The notes below the pieces were generated by a model. It saw nothing but the letters and a program-made list of their open reading frames with translations. It made no database searches and was not told the origin of the DNA. From positions 62,001 through 126,000 of the IMG/VR virus record IMGVR_UViG_3300048999_000192: a stretch of 64,000 bases of DNA. One strand, given 5' to 3'. Below are positions 22,861 through 31,577 of this stretch, piece by piece. The DNA is from a virus. A program made the position numbers and the translations under genes. The number at the start of each line of letters is the position of its first letter. Position 1 is the first letter of the stretch.

Positions 22861-22874
22861 CCAAGGAGTCTTGG
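22861..22874 (+). promoter_or_regulatory. dyad element 12
   Basis: Perfect dyad CCAAGGAGTCTTGG, but the following AGAGTGT lacks a good TANNNT box. TTGGAG (22842) and TACGCT (22855) upstream could form the -35/-10, which would put the dyad over the transcription start. Confidence 0.5.
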
Positions 22875-22881
22875 AGAGTGT

Positions 22882-22927
22882 GGCCGGGGGCGGTTCCGTC
22901 GGTGGACCCCGACGGAACATCCCGGCC
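22882..22927 (+). promoter_or_regulatory. nested hairpin in the leader of the MazG-like gene
   Basis: Outer stem GGCCGGG/CCCGGCC and inner 10-bp stem GTTCCGTCGG/CCGACGGAAC with a 6-base loop. It lies between dyad 12 and ATG 22959, so it should be part of the 5' leader RNA. Confidence 0.55.
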
Positions 22928-22958
22928 GTCATCATCAACTCGATCGCGAGGTGGGCAG

Positions 22959-23309
22959 ATGAAGGGCCGGGACCAGCTCGAACAGCTCGTCAGGGATCAC
23001 ATCCCCGAGCTCGCACGCCGGGCGCGTGCGGGACTGAACTTCCGTCAGGCCGCACCCGATCAGCTCGGTGAGCTGATGGCCGACAAGATCGAGCAGGAGA
23101 TCGCCGAGCTGCGTGCGGCCGACAGCCGTGCCGAGCGCATCGACCGGCTGGCCGCCATGTACGAGCTGATCGAGCGCCTCGCCGCGCGCCAGAAGGTCAG
23201 CATGCCGGAGCTGGCCGTACGGGCCAAGGAGCTCGATCTGGACAAGGGCTCGTTCCGGCTCGGCATGGTCATGATCGGCAAGACCCCGAAGGAGGAGGAC
23301 CGTGGCTGA
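22959..23309 (+). CDS. MazG-like nucleotide pyrophosphohydrolase-related protein
   Basis: 116 aa from ATG 22959 (GCGAGGTGGG upstream). LVRDHIPEL at the N-terminus, then KIEQEIAEL (E45, E47, E50), RIDRLAAMYELIERLA and KGSFRLGMVMIG give the layout of phosphoribosyl-ATP pyrophosphohydrolase-like MazG proteins. These hydrolyse non-canonical NTPs with Mg held by an ExxE...ExxD set. The first set is present; the second reads D62...A66, so one ligand seems lost. Phage MazG proteins are thought to adjust the nucleotide pool or alarmone. Activity here is uncertain. Confidence 0.65.
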   Translation: MKGRDQLEQLVRDHIPELARRARAGLNFRQAAPDQLGELMADKIEQEIAELRAADSRAERIDRLAAMYELIERLAARQKVSMPELAVRAKELDLDKGSFRLGMVMIGKTPKEEDRG

Positions 23310-23775
23310 AGAGCCCGACGAGATCAAGCCGATGACGCCGGAGCAGGTCGCTCTGCTGATGAAGAACCCCGAGATCCTGAAGGGTCTGCAGAAGCTGTTC
23401 GGCCGTCTCGGGCCGCCGCCGGGCATCGTCGAGGACCTGACCATGGCGACCGAGGAGGAGCGCAACCGGTTCACCGAGTGGTACCGCGAGCGCGGCCCCC
23501 GTTCCGACTGGTGCTGGAGCGACGAGGTACCCGCCCCCGACCGGCCCGTTTACACCAACCCCGCGACGGGTGACCGCTGGCACTTCGACGGCAGGCTCTA
23601 CTACGTCGACTTCGCCCCGCGTCAGCATCCCGAGCCGATGTACGACGACTTCGCCGAGGCCAAGCGGCTCACCGCCCAGCTCCTGCACGGCTACCCGCCC
23701 AAGCCCATGCTGCCCGGGTTCGTCTGCGACTGCGGGGACAAGGCCTGCAACGCCGGTCTGGTCGTGACCGACTGA
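23302..23775 (+). CDS. hypothetical protein, 157 aa
   Basis: GTG overlapping the MazG-like gene. Met/Pro-rich helical start, Trp-rich centre (RSDWCWSDEVPAPDRP), and CDCGDKACNAG at the C-terminus, a CxCx4C cluster probably binding metal. Unknown. Confidence 0.65.
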   Translation: MAEEPDEIKPMTPEQVALLMKNPEILKGLQKLFGRLGPPPGIVEDLTMATEEERNRFTEWYRERGPRSDWCWSDEVPAPDRPVYTNPATGDRWHFDGRLYYVDFAPRQHPEPMYDDFAEAKRLTAQLLHGYPPKPMLPGFVCDCGDKACNAGLVVTD

Positions 23776-24188
23776 TGATCCGCGAGGAGAAGTTCGTCCT
23801 GTCCAAGCGCCCGTACGCCGTGGATCTCAACAGCTTCCGCGAGACCGACTGGGGCAACCAGTTCTCGATCAATGCCGTCTGGTTCCGGCGGCGGCGGAGC
23901 CAGGTCGGCCTGCCGATCCGTACGGTCGCCTGCATCGGTGATCTGTCCACCTTCGGAGTGGACCACCCCGAGACCGCCATCGACTTCATGGAGCGCTACA
24001 CCGACGGCCGGTATGGCGGCAACTGCATCGGCCGCTGGGACGGTGAGGGCTATTGGGGCGACGAGCGCCCCCACGTCCAGGCCGAGCACCTGAAGATCCT
24101 CCAGCCGATGCTGGAGAACTACCCCGAGCTGCCGCCGGGCCATGACGGCTGGTGGCGCTTCGAGACCCGCAAGGAGCTGTACGGATGA
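23775..24188 (+). CDS. hypothetical protein, 137 aa
   Basis: Overlaps the previous stop (TGATG). Mixed alpha/beta with basic RRRRS loop near residue 42 and Tyr/Gly-rich turns (GRYGGNCIGRWDGEGYWG). No family. Confidence 0.6.
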   Translation: MIREEKFVLSKRPYAVDLNSFRETDWGNQFSINAVWFRRRRSQVGLPIRTVACIGDLSTFGVDHPETAIDFMERYTDGRYGGNCIGRWDGEGYWGDERPHVQAEHLKILQPMLENYPELPPGHDGWWRFETRKELYG

Positions 24189-24595
24189 GTCATATCCGCA
24201 TCGAGCGCGCAGCTCCGGACGGGCCGGTGCTGCGCGTCATCATGAACAGCGTCGTCTACGACGTGGCCGAGGGGCACCCGCTCGCGGAAGGCATGGTCGA
24301 GGTCCTCACCGTCGCCCCGCACCAGGGGACGCCGACCGAGACCGCCCGGCTGGCCGAGATCCGCAGGAACCATCTCTTCGAGCAGCAGATGCTCAGCGTC
24401 AAGAGGCGGGACGACTACTCCACCCAGGCCTCGGTCGACCGCGCCGACCTGCTGGCCATCCTGGACAAGGTGATGGGGATCGTCGGCGACTGGTGCGTGG
24501 AGTCCAACACCTCCGGCGGCATCGACGCGGGTGATCTGTCCTGGCGTCTGGAGGAGGCGGGCTACCCGCTCTGGGACGGCGACGACGATGAGTGA
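24185..24595 (+). CDS. hypothetical protein, 136 aa
   Basis: ATG 24185 overlaps the previous stop. N-terminal strands (VLRVIMNSVVYDVAEG), helical middle and acidic C-terminus (DGDDDE). Unknown. Confidence 0.6.
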   Translation: MSHIRIERAAPDGPVLRVIMNSVVYDVAEGHPLAEGMVEVLTVAPHQGTPTETARLAEIRRNHLFEQQMLSVKRRDDYSTQASVDRADLLAILDKVMGIVGDWCVESNTSGGIDAGDLSWRLEEAGYPLWDGDDDE

Positions 24596-24917
24596 TCTGC
24601 TCACCGAGGTCGCCTTCGCATTGACGCAGGAGCACTACCGGCGCTCCTGGCTGCAGATCGAAGCCTCCCCCGAGGATCACTCCAAGGCCATGGCCGAGGT
24701 GGCGCTGGCCACCATCGCCGACAAGCTGGAGGCACCGGACTCGGACCTGTGCGACTGCGCCTGGCTCGAAGACCGGTCGGCGTCCACGCCGCCGATCAGC
24801 CCCCGGACCGGGATCAAGATGGCCCATCACTGCGAGTGCACGGCCGTGACGGCGTCCCGCGCAGTACGGCGCGGCGCGGCGACGCTGCACGAGCAGGAGT
24901 GCAGTTGTGGCGAATGA
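24588..24917 (+). CDS. hypothetical protein with Cys pairs, 109 aa
   Basis: Helical start (VAFALTQEHYRRSWLQ), then CDCAW, CECTAV and CSCGE, suggesting zinc binding. Overlaps both neighbours. Confidence 0.6.
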   Translation: MSDLLTEVAFALTQEHYRRSWLQIEASPEDHSKAMAEVALATIADKLEAPDSDLCDCAWLEDRSASTPPISPRTGIKMAHHCECTAVTASRAVRRGAATLHEQECSCGE

Positions 24918-25149
24918 GATCAAGGGCTGGGCGGCAACCCTGGCCGCCCTCATGCTCGAAGGCGCGATGGATCACGAGAATCACCGCGAGAAGTTCCCCG
25001 ACGAGGAGACGTTCGAGGCGGTGATGAGTGAGCTGGGGGCTATCGCTCGCCGCCTGCGCGGGCGGGGGAGTGACCTGCCGCCGGGTGCGCCCTTCCGCTG
25101 GCACGACCAGCCGACCGGAGAATGGTGGGACCGTGGCGGACCTCTGTGA
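24907..25149 (+). CDS. hypothetical protein, 80 aa
   Basis: GTG start inside the previous gene. Helical (AATLAALMLEGAMDHENH) with a Pro/Trp end. Unknown. Confidence 0.6.
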   Translation: MANEIKGWAATLAALMLEGAMDHENHREKFPDEETFEAVMSELGAIARRLRGRGSDLPPGAPFRWHDQPTGEWWDRGGPL

Positions 25150-25327
25150 AATCCCGCACCCCGATCACCCCGAGGTGCTCTGCGACAAGCCCAAGCCCTG
25201 CTACGCCTACTGCTGCAACTCCGAGCACCACCTGACGTGGAACGACCGGCCGATCCCCGGTGACAAGAGGCCTGACCCCGCGCGCATGGTCGACCTCGTG
25301 CAGACGATTCGCCGGTACAACCGCTGA
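25133..25327 (+). CDS. Cys-rich hypothetical protein, 64 aa
   Basis: GTG 25133 with GGAGAATGGTGGGA upstream, overlapping the previous gene by 17 bases. Four Cys in the first half (C, C, C, CC pattern PKPCYAYCCNSEH). Last gene of the early region before the late-type leader at 25333. Confidence 0.6.
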   Translation: MADLCEIPHPDHPEVLCDKPKPCYAYCCNSEHHLTWNDRPIPGDKRPDPARMVDLVQTIRRYNR

Positions 25328-25332
25328 CCCCT

Positions 25333-25368
25333 GCTGTCCCTCCCACGCTGCCTCCCCGGAAGAGGTGA
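25333..25368 (+). promoter_or_regulatory. late-type leader element 1
   Basis: GCTGT at 25333 and GAAGAGGTGA at 25359 (26 bases start to start). TCCCTCCC between them can pair with GGGAGGGA (25373-25380), which is the ribosome-binding site of the gene at 25388. Confidence 0.6.
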
Positions 25369-25387
25369 GCGAGGGAGGGATCTGCAT

Positions 25388-27337
25388 ATGGGCGCAGAAG
25401 CGGTCAGGCGGCTACGCACCGCCGAGGGCCCAGAGCCCGGCGACGAGCCGACCGCTGAACCCATGCGCGCACAGCGCCGTGGACGCTCTAAGCCCTCCCG
25501 GGAGGACCTGAGGGTCCGGAACCGCACGCGACGCTCGTACGAGACGCCTCAGGCCCGTACGGCCGCCCTCCGCTGCCTCGCCTGCGGCTGCACCGGTCCC
25601 GCCGCCGACCGCTGTGCCGCCTGCGGCTCACTGGCCGTCCAGGCCAACTGGGAGACCGCCCTCGGCCACGGCACCGAGCGCCAGACCGACTGGGACGATG
25701 TCACCCAGGGCTGGAACATGGATCACGCCCGTATCCACCGGGCGATCACACTGCACCCCAGCTCCGACGTCTACGACAAGATCGAGGACCCCGACGTCCC
25801 GGACGAGGAGAAGGCCCAGCACCTGCTGAGCCACCTGCAGAACGGCGGGCGCTCCCTCGGTCGGCACTGGTCGACGGACCTGGACCACGCCAAGCGCGTC
25901 GCGCGGGACGAGGGCTGGTCGGCGATCGGCAACAACTCCTCCGACGACGAGGAGAACGAGTACAAGCTCCCGCTGTCGGTCATGGTGCACGCCAAGTTCC
26001 CCGAGCGGCACCACATCGAGACCGACCCCAGCGTGCTGGAGGAGCACCACGTCACCCCGTGGGGCGGCTCGGAGCACTTCAGCGACGAGTCCGAGGTCCC
26101 GCTGAAGCCGGACGCCAAGGTGCACGTGACGGGGCTGTCCTGGTCGACCAAGACCAACCCGCACCCCAGCGAGTGGACGACCCACCGTTACGACAAGGAC
26201 ACCGAGGCGCACGAGCAGGCGCAGGAGTCCGCGCGCCAGGAGCGCATGGACAACCTGAAGAAGAGCTTCAAGCACGAGGGCAAGCTGGCCAGCGGTGCGT
26301 TCCACGCCCAGCTCCCTCCAGATGCGCACGCGCGGGTGGTGGATGAGAGCCGCCCTGCCGGTGAGAGGGCCAAAGAGCTGCTCGACCACCTGGGCCAGGG
26401 CCACGGCAGCATCCACTGGAGCGAGGGCGCGACCAGCATGCCGCTGGGTCAGGCCAAGATGAGCGCCAACGCGCTGCACCGCAAGACGGGATCGCCAGCG
26501 ATCAGCGGGGAGCTGCGGGGGGTGACCCCCGAGGGCACGACCAAGTACGACGCGGAGCACGGCCTGTCGGGGATCAACCTGCCCATCCACGCGATGCGGT
26601 GGCAGGAGAGCGCACCCGAGCACCCGTACAAGTCGACCGAGCACGAGCACGAGTTTGGGAAGCCGATGACCCATCAGGCTCTGGTACTCGACTGTGAGGC
26701 CTGCGGCCACATGAGCCGTACGGCCTCCTCACGCTGCCGCGCCTGCGGGTCGCTCGCGCTCAAGACGGCCACCGTGCTGATGACCCAGATCGAGCGGGCC
26801 AACCCCGGCGACCAGATGCGCACCCCGCAGGGGCAGTCGGTGCACGTCAAGAAGATCCGCCCGCACGAGACCGACAACACCAAGGTCTACGTGGACACCG
26901 ACCTGGGCACCGCCGTGATGAGCCGTGGCACCGAGGTCAACCTCACCCAGGGGGAGCGCCAGCAGGAGCTCCCTAACTCGGGCAACCCCAGCGGCAACGC
27001 GGGCATGCTGCCCGGCGCCGGGCGCACACCGACGGGAGAGGGTGACGCCGGAGGCGGCGGCTACGCGGCACCACGCTGCCCGCGCGATGGCACCAAGATG
27101 GTCCAGCGCGGGAACACCTGGATCTGCCCCATCGACAACACCACCGCACCACTGTCCTCGGCTCCCGCCGGGATGCAGCCGACCAACCGCGAGACGGGCC
27201 AGATCCTGACCCGCTCGCCAGGACGCAAGCCCCCGCAGACACACCTGTGGGCCACCTATCACACAGCCGGACAGCCTCCGGCGATCGTCCGGCGGGCACG
27301 GCAGGTGCTCGACACCATGGAGGAGATTCGATCGTGA
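25388..27337 (+). CDS. multidomain zinc-ribbon/ART-like protein, 649 aa
   Basis: ATG behind GGGAGGGA. Layout: zinc ribbon 1 (RCLACG...RCAACGSLA, about 61-85), module A (about 110-290, with GRHWSTDLDHAK, HHIETDPSVLEE and KVHVTGLSW), module B (about 310-420, PPDAHARVVDESRP, GSIHWSEG), zinc ribbon 2 (CEACG...RCRACGSLA, about 436-457), a small barrel, and zinc ribbon 3 (CPRDG...CPIDN). Modules A and B share wording with the last ADP-ribosyltransferase-like module of the 1551-aa protein at 33654. RTA/KTA motifs flank the ribbons and may be protease sites. Expected in the virion or prohead from its late position; function unproven. Confidence 0.65.
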   Translation: MGAEAVRRLRTAEGPEPGDEPTAEPMRAQRRGRSKPSREDLRVRNRTRRSYETPQARTAALRCLACGCTGPAADRCAACGSLAVQANWETALGHGTERQTDWDDVTQGWNMDHARIHRAITLHPSSDVYDKIEDPDVPDEEKAQHLLSHLQNGGRSLGRHWSTDLDHAKRVARDEGWSAIGNNSSDDEENEYKLPLSVMVHAKFPERHHIETDPSVLEEHHVTPWGGSEHFSDESEVPLKPDAKVHVTGLSWSTKTNPHPSEWTTHRYDKDTEAHEQAQESARQERMDNLKKSFKHEGKLASGAFHAQLPPDAHARVVDESRPAGERAKELLDHLGQGHGSIHWSEGATSMPLGQAKMSANALHRKTGSPAISGELRGVTPEGTTKYDAEHGLSGINLPIHAMRWQESAPEHPYKSTEHEHEFGKPMTHQALVLDCEACGHMSRTASSRCRACGSLALKTATVLMTQIERANPGDQMRTPQGQSVHVKKIRPHETDNTKVYVDTDLGTAVMSRGTEVNLTQGERQQELPNSGNPSGNAGMLPGAGRTPTGEGDAGGGGYAAPRCPRDGTKMVQRGNTWICPIDNTTAPLSSAPAGMQPTNRETGQILTRSPGRKPPQTHLWATYHTAGQPPAIVRRARQVLDTMEEIRS

Positions 27338-29523
27338 ACAAGCGCGCAAGCCTTGTCCAGGCGATCACGGCGGCGGGCACCTTCCAGGAGCAGGCCGCCC
27401 TCGTCGCACGACTGGCCGAGCACGACCGCCTCGCGGTCGAGGCGGCCCGCCAGGACCGCGAGTGGGGCACGGCCGGGACCATCGTCGAGCAGACGATGAC
27501 TCCGGTCGCGGTGCACGAGCGCCACACCGCCGCCACCGACTGGATCGGCGACCTGGACACCTCGGGTGGCAACTACCACCAGGAGATCTGCGCGGAGGCC
27601 AGCCTCTGGTACGGCCGGGTCAACGCGATGGTCAAGGGCGACGGCGAGGAGTTCGCCGAGCAGGCGCGCGGCATGGCGCGGCGCACCGCCGGGAAGTACG
27701 GGGAGTCGGCCGACGCCGCCGCCCAGACCTTCCTGGACTACGTCGCGTTCCTGCGCTCCAAGGAGGCGGCCAGCGGCCTGCCCCAGATCGACCAGGAGTT
27801 CGACCCCAAGGACAACCCGGCACCGACCCCGCTGCCGACCGAGACCTTCCCGACCTTCGGGCCGGACGTCCACCCGATCAACGAGGGCGTGGACGGCCCG
27901 CGCACCGGCTCGCCGCTGATCGACGAGATCGAGGGCTACGGCGCCCCGTACGGTCAGGGCGAGGAGAAGCCGGGTGGCCACTCCACCTCCATGGACGAGT
28001 CCGGCAGCTACGCCGAGGTGCCGCTGGGCGCGCCGGGGCAGATCCCGACCGAGGAGTACAGCAAGACCTCGGCGCTGATCGACGCACCGACCGTGGCCAT
28101 CGGCTACGAGATGAACCTGGACGACTACCGGGCCGAGCTGCAGCGTCAGGCGGCGGCCCAGGCCGGTGGTGCCGCCCCTTTCGTCCGTGAGGCCAGGTCG
28201 GCCGAGGACGATGCCCGTCGCCAGGCGTACGGGGACGACGAGACCGAGGATGACAGCCCGGCCTCCAAGGAGGACGACGCGCGCCGTCAGGCGTATGAGA
28301 AGGAGGCCGCGTCCAGCCTGCCGACTCAGCACCAGGTGATCGACCCCAACAACATGCCGACGCCGGAGGCCGACACCTTCAACACCGAGGTGGCCTTCCC
28401 GCTGAACCCGGCCTTCGACAAGCAGGTCAAGAGCGAGGAGCTGCCGCCCGCCGAGAACGTGGCGCAGGCCAAGCGCCGGGCGTTCGTGGCCGGTCTGCTG
28501 GCGCGGGAGCCGAAGACCTGGTCCCCGGTCGAGCGTGCCGAGGTGGCCGACTTCCTGTCCAAGGCGGCCGGGCTCACCAAGCAGGCGGATGAGTTCTCGG
28601 CACCTCACGATGTGCCAGCTAGCGAGACGCCGGTTGGCAACTCGGCCAACACCACCCCGCAGCCTTCCTCTGGCTCCTACGCCAAGGGGCAGACCGACGG
28701 GGCGGCCGACCGTGCCGCCGGTGAGGCCCCGACCTTCTCGGACGCCTCCTCGGGCGCGAGCGACTACGTCAAGGGCTACAGCGAGGCCTACAGCGGCGCG
28801 CAGGGCGCCTCTGTGCCCCAGGACGTACCGGTCTCGATGGGCGGCGACAACGGGCAGATGCAGAACGCTGCGGACTCCCAGAACGCCGCGCAGACGGCCA
28901 TGGCGGCCAAGACGGCGACCATCAAGAGCCCGTTCAGCGGCCTGGTGCGCGAGGCGAGCCTGAGCACGCCGGACTTCGTCAAGGGCTTCAACTTCGCCCG
29001 CAACTGGAAGCCCGGCCAGCGGCTGGTCGCCACCGGCTCGGCGGAGTTCGAGGAGGGCCTGTACGCGGGCATCACCGAGCGCCCGAAGCTGCAGGCCTCC
29101 TGGGTCGTGGCGCACCGTAAGGCGGCCAAGGCCCTGAACAAGCCCGAGCTGATGAAGCGCATCAGCATCCACGAGCGCGTCACCCGCCGCTTCGCCCGCA
29201 AGAACCCCAGCGCTCTGGTGCGGGGCTTCTACGTGCAGGCGGGGACGTCCACCGACCTGCTGACCATGGGCCCTGGCGCGAGCCCGGACCCGATGGGCGG
29301 CACGCCGATCAATGGGCCCGGCACCCCGCCGCCCATGGAAGGCGGCACCGACCCGGCGCGGCCGGGTGGGCCCGCGATGTACAACGGCGCGCCGCCGTAC
29401 GGCTCGCCGGTCGCTCCGGACCCGGTGATGGGCCAGCAGGGCACGCCGGACGCCGCGCAGCGCCAGGCGGCGTTCCGCACGGTCGTCCAGGCCGAGCTCA
29501 AGAAGATGCAGGAGGCATCGTGA
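27334..29523 (+). CDS. large acidic head-region protein, 729 aa
   Basis: GTG 27334 (GGAGGAG upstream) overlapping the previous stop. A helical N-terminal 160 residues is followed by low-complexity acidic/Pro-rich linkers with repeated DDARRQAY and FPT/FNTEVAFPLNPAF-like segments. A conserved-looking stretch follows (STPDFVKGFNFARNWKPGQR), then a Pro/Gly/Met-rich tail. KTAT near residue 527 resembles the junction motif. No enzyme motif. Probably structural or packaged. Confidence 0.65.
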   Translation: MNKRASLVQAITAAGTFQEQAALVARLAEHDRLAVEAARQDREWGTAGTIVEQTMTPVAVHERHTAATDWIGDLDTSGGNYHQEICAEASLWYGRVNAMVKGDGEEFAEQARGMARRTAGKYGESADAAAQTFLDYVAFLRSKEAASGLPQIDQEFDPKDNPAPTPLPTETFPTFGPDVHPINEGVDGPRTGSPLIDEIEGYGAPYGQGEEKPGGHSTSMDESGSYAEVPLGAPGQIPTEEYSKTSALIDAPTVAIGYEMNLDDYRAELQRQAAAQAGGAAPFVREARSAEDDARRQAYGDDETEDDSPASKEDDARRQAYEKEAASSLPTQHQVIDPNNMPTPEADTFNTEVAFPLNPAFDKQVKSEELPPAENVAQAKRRAFVAGLLAREPKTWSPVERAEVADFLSKAAGLTKQADEFSAPHDVPASETPVGNSANTTPQPSSGSYAKGQTDGAADRAAGEAPTFSDASSGASDYVKGYSEAYSGAQGASVPQDVPVSMGGDNGQMQNAADSQNAAQTAMAAKTATIKSPFSGLVREASLSTPDFVKGFNFARNWKPGQRLVATGSAEFEEGLYAGITERPKLQASWVVAHRKAAKALNKPELMKRISIHERVTRRFARKNPSALVRGFYVQAGTSTDLLTMGPGASPDPMGGTPINGPGTPPPMEGGTDPARPGGPAMYNGAPPYGSPVAPDPVMGQQGTPDAAQRQAAFRTVVQAELKKMQEAS

Positions 29524-30794
29524 CGACCGATCAGTTCGCGTCCCTGTGGACCGAGGCCTCCCGGGACGTGGAGCGCGAGAACGCGCTGCGTGCCGAGGCC
29601 CTGGCCAGTGCCAAGCTGGGCGCGGTTTGGCCCTTCTTCGCCCTGGCGCAGTCCAAGCCGGAGCTGGAGCATCGCAAGGCGCTGGCACGTGAGTCCCTGG
29701 AGGAGATCGCGGCCAGCACCGGCCTGCCGCTGGCCCGCATCGCCGAGATCATCGACCAGCACTTCACCCTGCTCGCCGAGGCCCGCATGTCCAAGCAGGC
29801 CGAGGAAGAGGAGGGCGGCCAGTGGGAGGTCGTCGACAAGGCTACGGACGCAAAGGTCGCAGGCCCTTTCGATGATCGGGAGAAGGCACAAGAGGCCATC
29901 GCGGACAACGACTCCGGGCTGCCTTCTTCCGAGCTGAAGATCGTGCCGGTGAACGAGTCCGAGGACGAGGGCGAGGAGAAAGAGGCCAGCCTCCGTCACC
30001 AGGCCATCCCCGAGGGCGAGAACATCCTGGCCGAGACGGTCAACGACGCCTCTGGTGCCTTCCCGGCCTCGGTCGAGAAGCTGCCCGAGCACGATGAGGG
30101 CCCGGACGCCAACATCCCGCCGGAGGCCTACTCCACGGTCAGCATGCCCCAGCCGGGCGACTCGGGTGCGAGCAACCCGCAGTCCATGGCGGTCAAGATC
30201 GACATGAGCGTGGCCGAGGCGCGCAAGATCATGCAGCTCGCACTCACCGGCAGTCGTAAGACCGCCGTCGGCGAGTACGTCGACCCGTCCCAGCAGCAGG
30301 GTCAGCAGGCCCCGATGCCGGACGCGCCGGAGTCGGCCACCGGGATGGACACCGGCATGCCGCCGGAGGGCCAGCCGACTCCGGGCCAGGATCCGGGTGG
30401 CCAGGTCGCCACCGACCCCTACCCGATGACCACCAAGCCCGCCCAGCAGCCTGGCGCGCCGGGCGGCGGCGGGGACATGGGCGGGGACACCGAGGGGGAC
30501 GGCGGAGACCCCGTCTCGGACCAGATCGACCAGGTCACCTCGGCGATTCGCAGGGACAACCCCGGGGTCAGCACGTCGGTCGCCAGGCGGGTCGCCCGCC
30601 AGGCCGTGGCCAAGATGCTGACGGCCGCCGGGAGCGACGGGATCGACTACACCCACCCGACGATCCCCAAGGCCGCCCCGGCGGGCGGCGAGGAGGACGA
30701 GGACGAGAGCCTGGCCGGTCACGCCGCCGAGACGGCCGGAGCCGGTGCCGCCCTGAAGGTCCTGCCCAAGGTTCTTCCGCTACTCGCCCTGTAG
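29520..30794 (+). CDS. acidic head-region protein, 424 aa
   Basis: GTG overlapping the previous stop. Helical N-terminus (ARESLEEIAASTGLPLARIAEIID), a segment like a small SPOR/beta unit (GQWEVVDKATDAKVAGPFDDREKAQEAI would span it), and long Gly/Pro/Asp-rich linkers. RKTAVGEY near residue 249 resembles the junction motif. It ends with an Ala/Leu-rich helix. Probably a structural or scaffold-like partner of its neighbours. Confidence 0.6.
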   Translation: MTTDQFASLWTEASRDVERENALRAEALASAKLGAVWPFFALAQSKPELEHRKALARESLEEIAASTGLPLARIAEIIDQHFTLLAEARMSKQAEEEEGGQWEVVDKATDAKVAGPFDDREKAQEAIADNDSGLPSSELKIVPVNESEDEGEEKEASLRHQAIPEGENILAETVNDASGAFPASVEKLPEHDEGPDANIPPEAYSTVSMPQPGDSGASNPQSMAVKIDMSVAEARKIMQLALTGSRKTAVGEYVDPSQQQGQQAPMPDAPESATGMDTGMPPEGQPTPGQDPGGQVATDPYPMTTKPAQQPGAPGGGGDMGGDTEGDGGDPVSDQIDQVTSAIRRDNPGVSTSVARRVARQAVAKMLTAAGSDGIDYTHPTIPKAAPAGGEEDEDESLAGHAAETAGAGAALKVLPKVLPLLAL

Positions 30795-30802
30795 GAGATG
30801 AC

Positions 30803-31291
30803 GTGCTCGACGGACTGACCGTGGCCTATGCCGGGCAGCCGGGTGACCTCCAGCCCGGGGACCGTGGTGAGGTGCTCAGCGCCGACTATCAGTACGCCCA
30901 CGTGCTTTGGCACACCGGGGCGCTGACCGGTCAGGTCCGTCTGCACGACACCGGTGATCTCGACCTGAGCCCCTCCATGGTCTCGCCGGTCGCCCGCCAT
31001 ATCGAGGCGAGCCTGGACGACTCCCTGGAGGTCGGCTCGATCGAGATCACCTCGGCCCGCCAGACCTATGACTCCTCAGGCCCGGCGGGCGTACTGGAGC
31101 AGATGTCGCTGGGCGGCCAGCTCGACCAGCTCTCCGACATCGGGGACGAGGTCTACACTCTCGTGACGAGCCGGGTCAGGACGAGCCCGTACGTCCGCAC
31201 CATCACGGCCCAGCTCGATGAAGAAGAGGCCGAAGAGGTCGTGCGGATGACCTCGGCCGCGTTGCTCCAGGGCCTGCTGGCCGAGGAGTAG
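30803..31291 (+). CDS. hypothetical protein with KOW/Tudor-like start, 162 aa
   Basis: GTG behind TAGGAGATGA. Residues 1-55 (LQPGDRGEVLSADYQYAHVLW) look like a small beta barrel; the remainder is helical and acidic. Unknown role in the head region. Confidence 0.65.
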   Translation: MLDGLTVAYAGQPGDLQPGDRGEVLSADYQYAHVLWHTGALTGQVRLHDTGDLDLSPSMVSPVARHIEASLDDSLEVGSIEITSARQTYDSSGPAGVLEQMSLGGQLDQLSDIGDEVYTLVTSRVRTSPYVRTITAQLDEEEAEEVVRMTSAALLQGLLAEE

Positions 31292-31315
31292 CGCCCGATC
31301 TCCCCCGGAGGACCT

Positions 31316-31471
31316 ATGACCAAGTGCATGTACGACAGCTCGATCACCTGCGGCAAGAACTGCAGCAACTGCCCCGGCGGTCGGGCGCGGGTGCAGGTCG
31401 TCCCGTATCGCAAGTCGCGCTGGAGCATCGACGCCGTCTGCGTCGAGGTGGGCGTGTTCGAGCTCCGCTAG
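31316..31471 (+). CDS. Cys-motif plus DUF397-like mini-protein, 51 aa
   Basis: ATG behind CCGGAGGACCT. Residues 4-19 carry four Cys (CMYDSSITCGKNCSNC). The C-terminal 20 residues read YRKSRWSIDAVCVEVGVFELR, matching the (W/Y)RKS...CVEV signature of the N-terminal half of DUF397 and stopping where the VRDSK segment would follow. Second of three such minis; the third starts 9 bases downstream. Confidence 0.6.
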   Translation: MTKCMYDSSITCGKNCSNCPGGRARVQVVPYRKSRWSIDAVCVEVGVFELR

Positions 31472-31480
31472 GCTCGGGTC

Positions 31481-31570
31481 ATGATCGTCATCACCGAACC
31501 GTTCCGCAAGAGCGAGATCTCCTCCCAGGGCGCTGACTGCGTCGAGGTGGCTCGCGCCGAAGTACGCTGA
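31481..31570 (+). CDS. DUF397-like mini-protein, 29 aa
   Basis: MIVITEPFRKSEISSQGADC then VEVARAEVR and a stop. FRKS...CVEVA is the DUF397 N-terminal signature again. There is no strong ribosome-binding site. A terminator follows at once. The recurrence of this half domain three times in one phage argues that it is a real product. Confidence 0.55.
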   Translation: MIVITEPFRKSEISSQGADCVEVARAEVR

Positions 31571-31577
31571 CGAGCGG

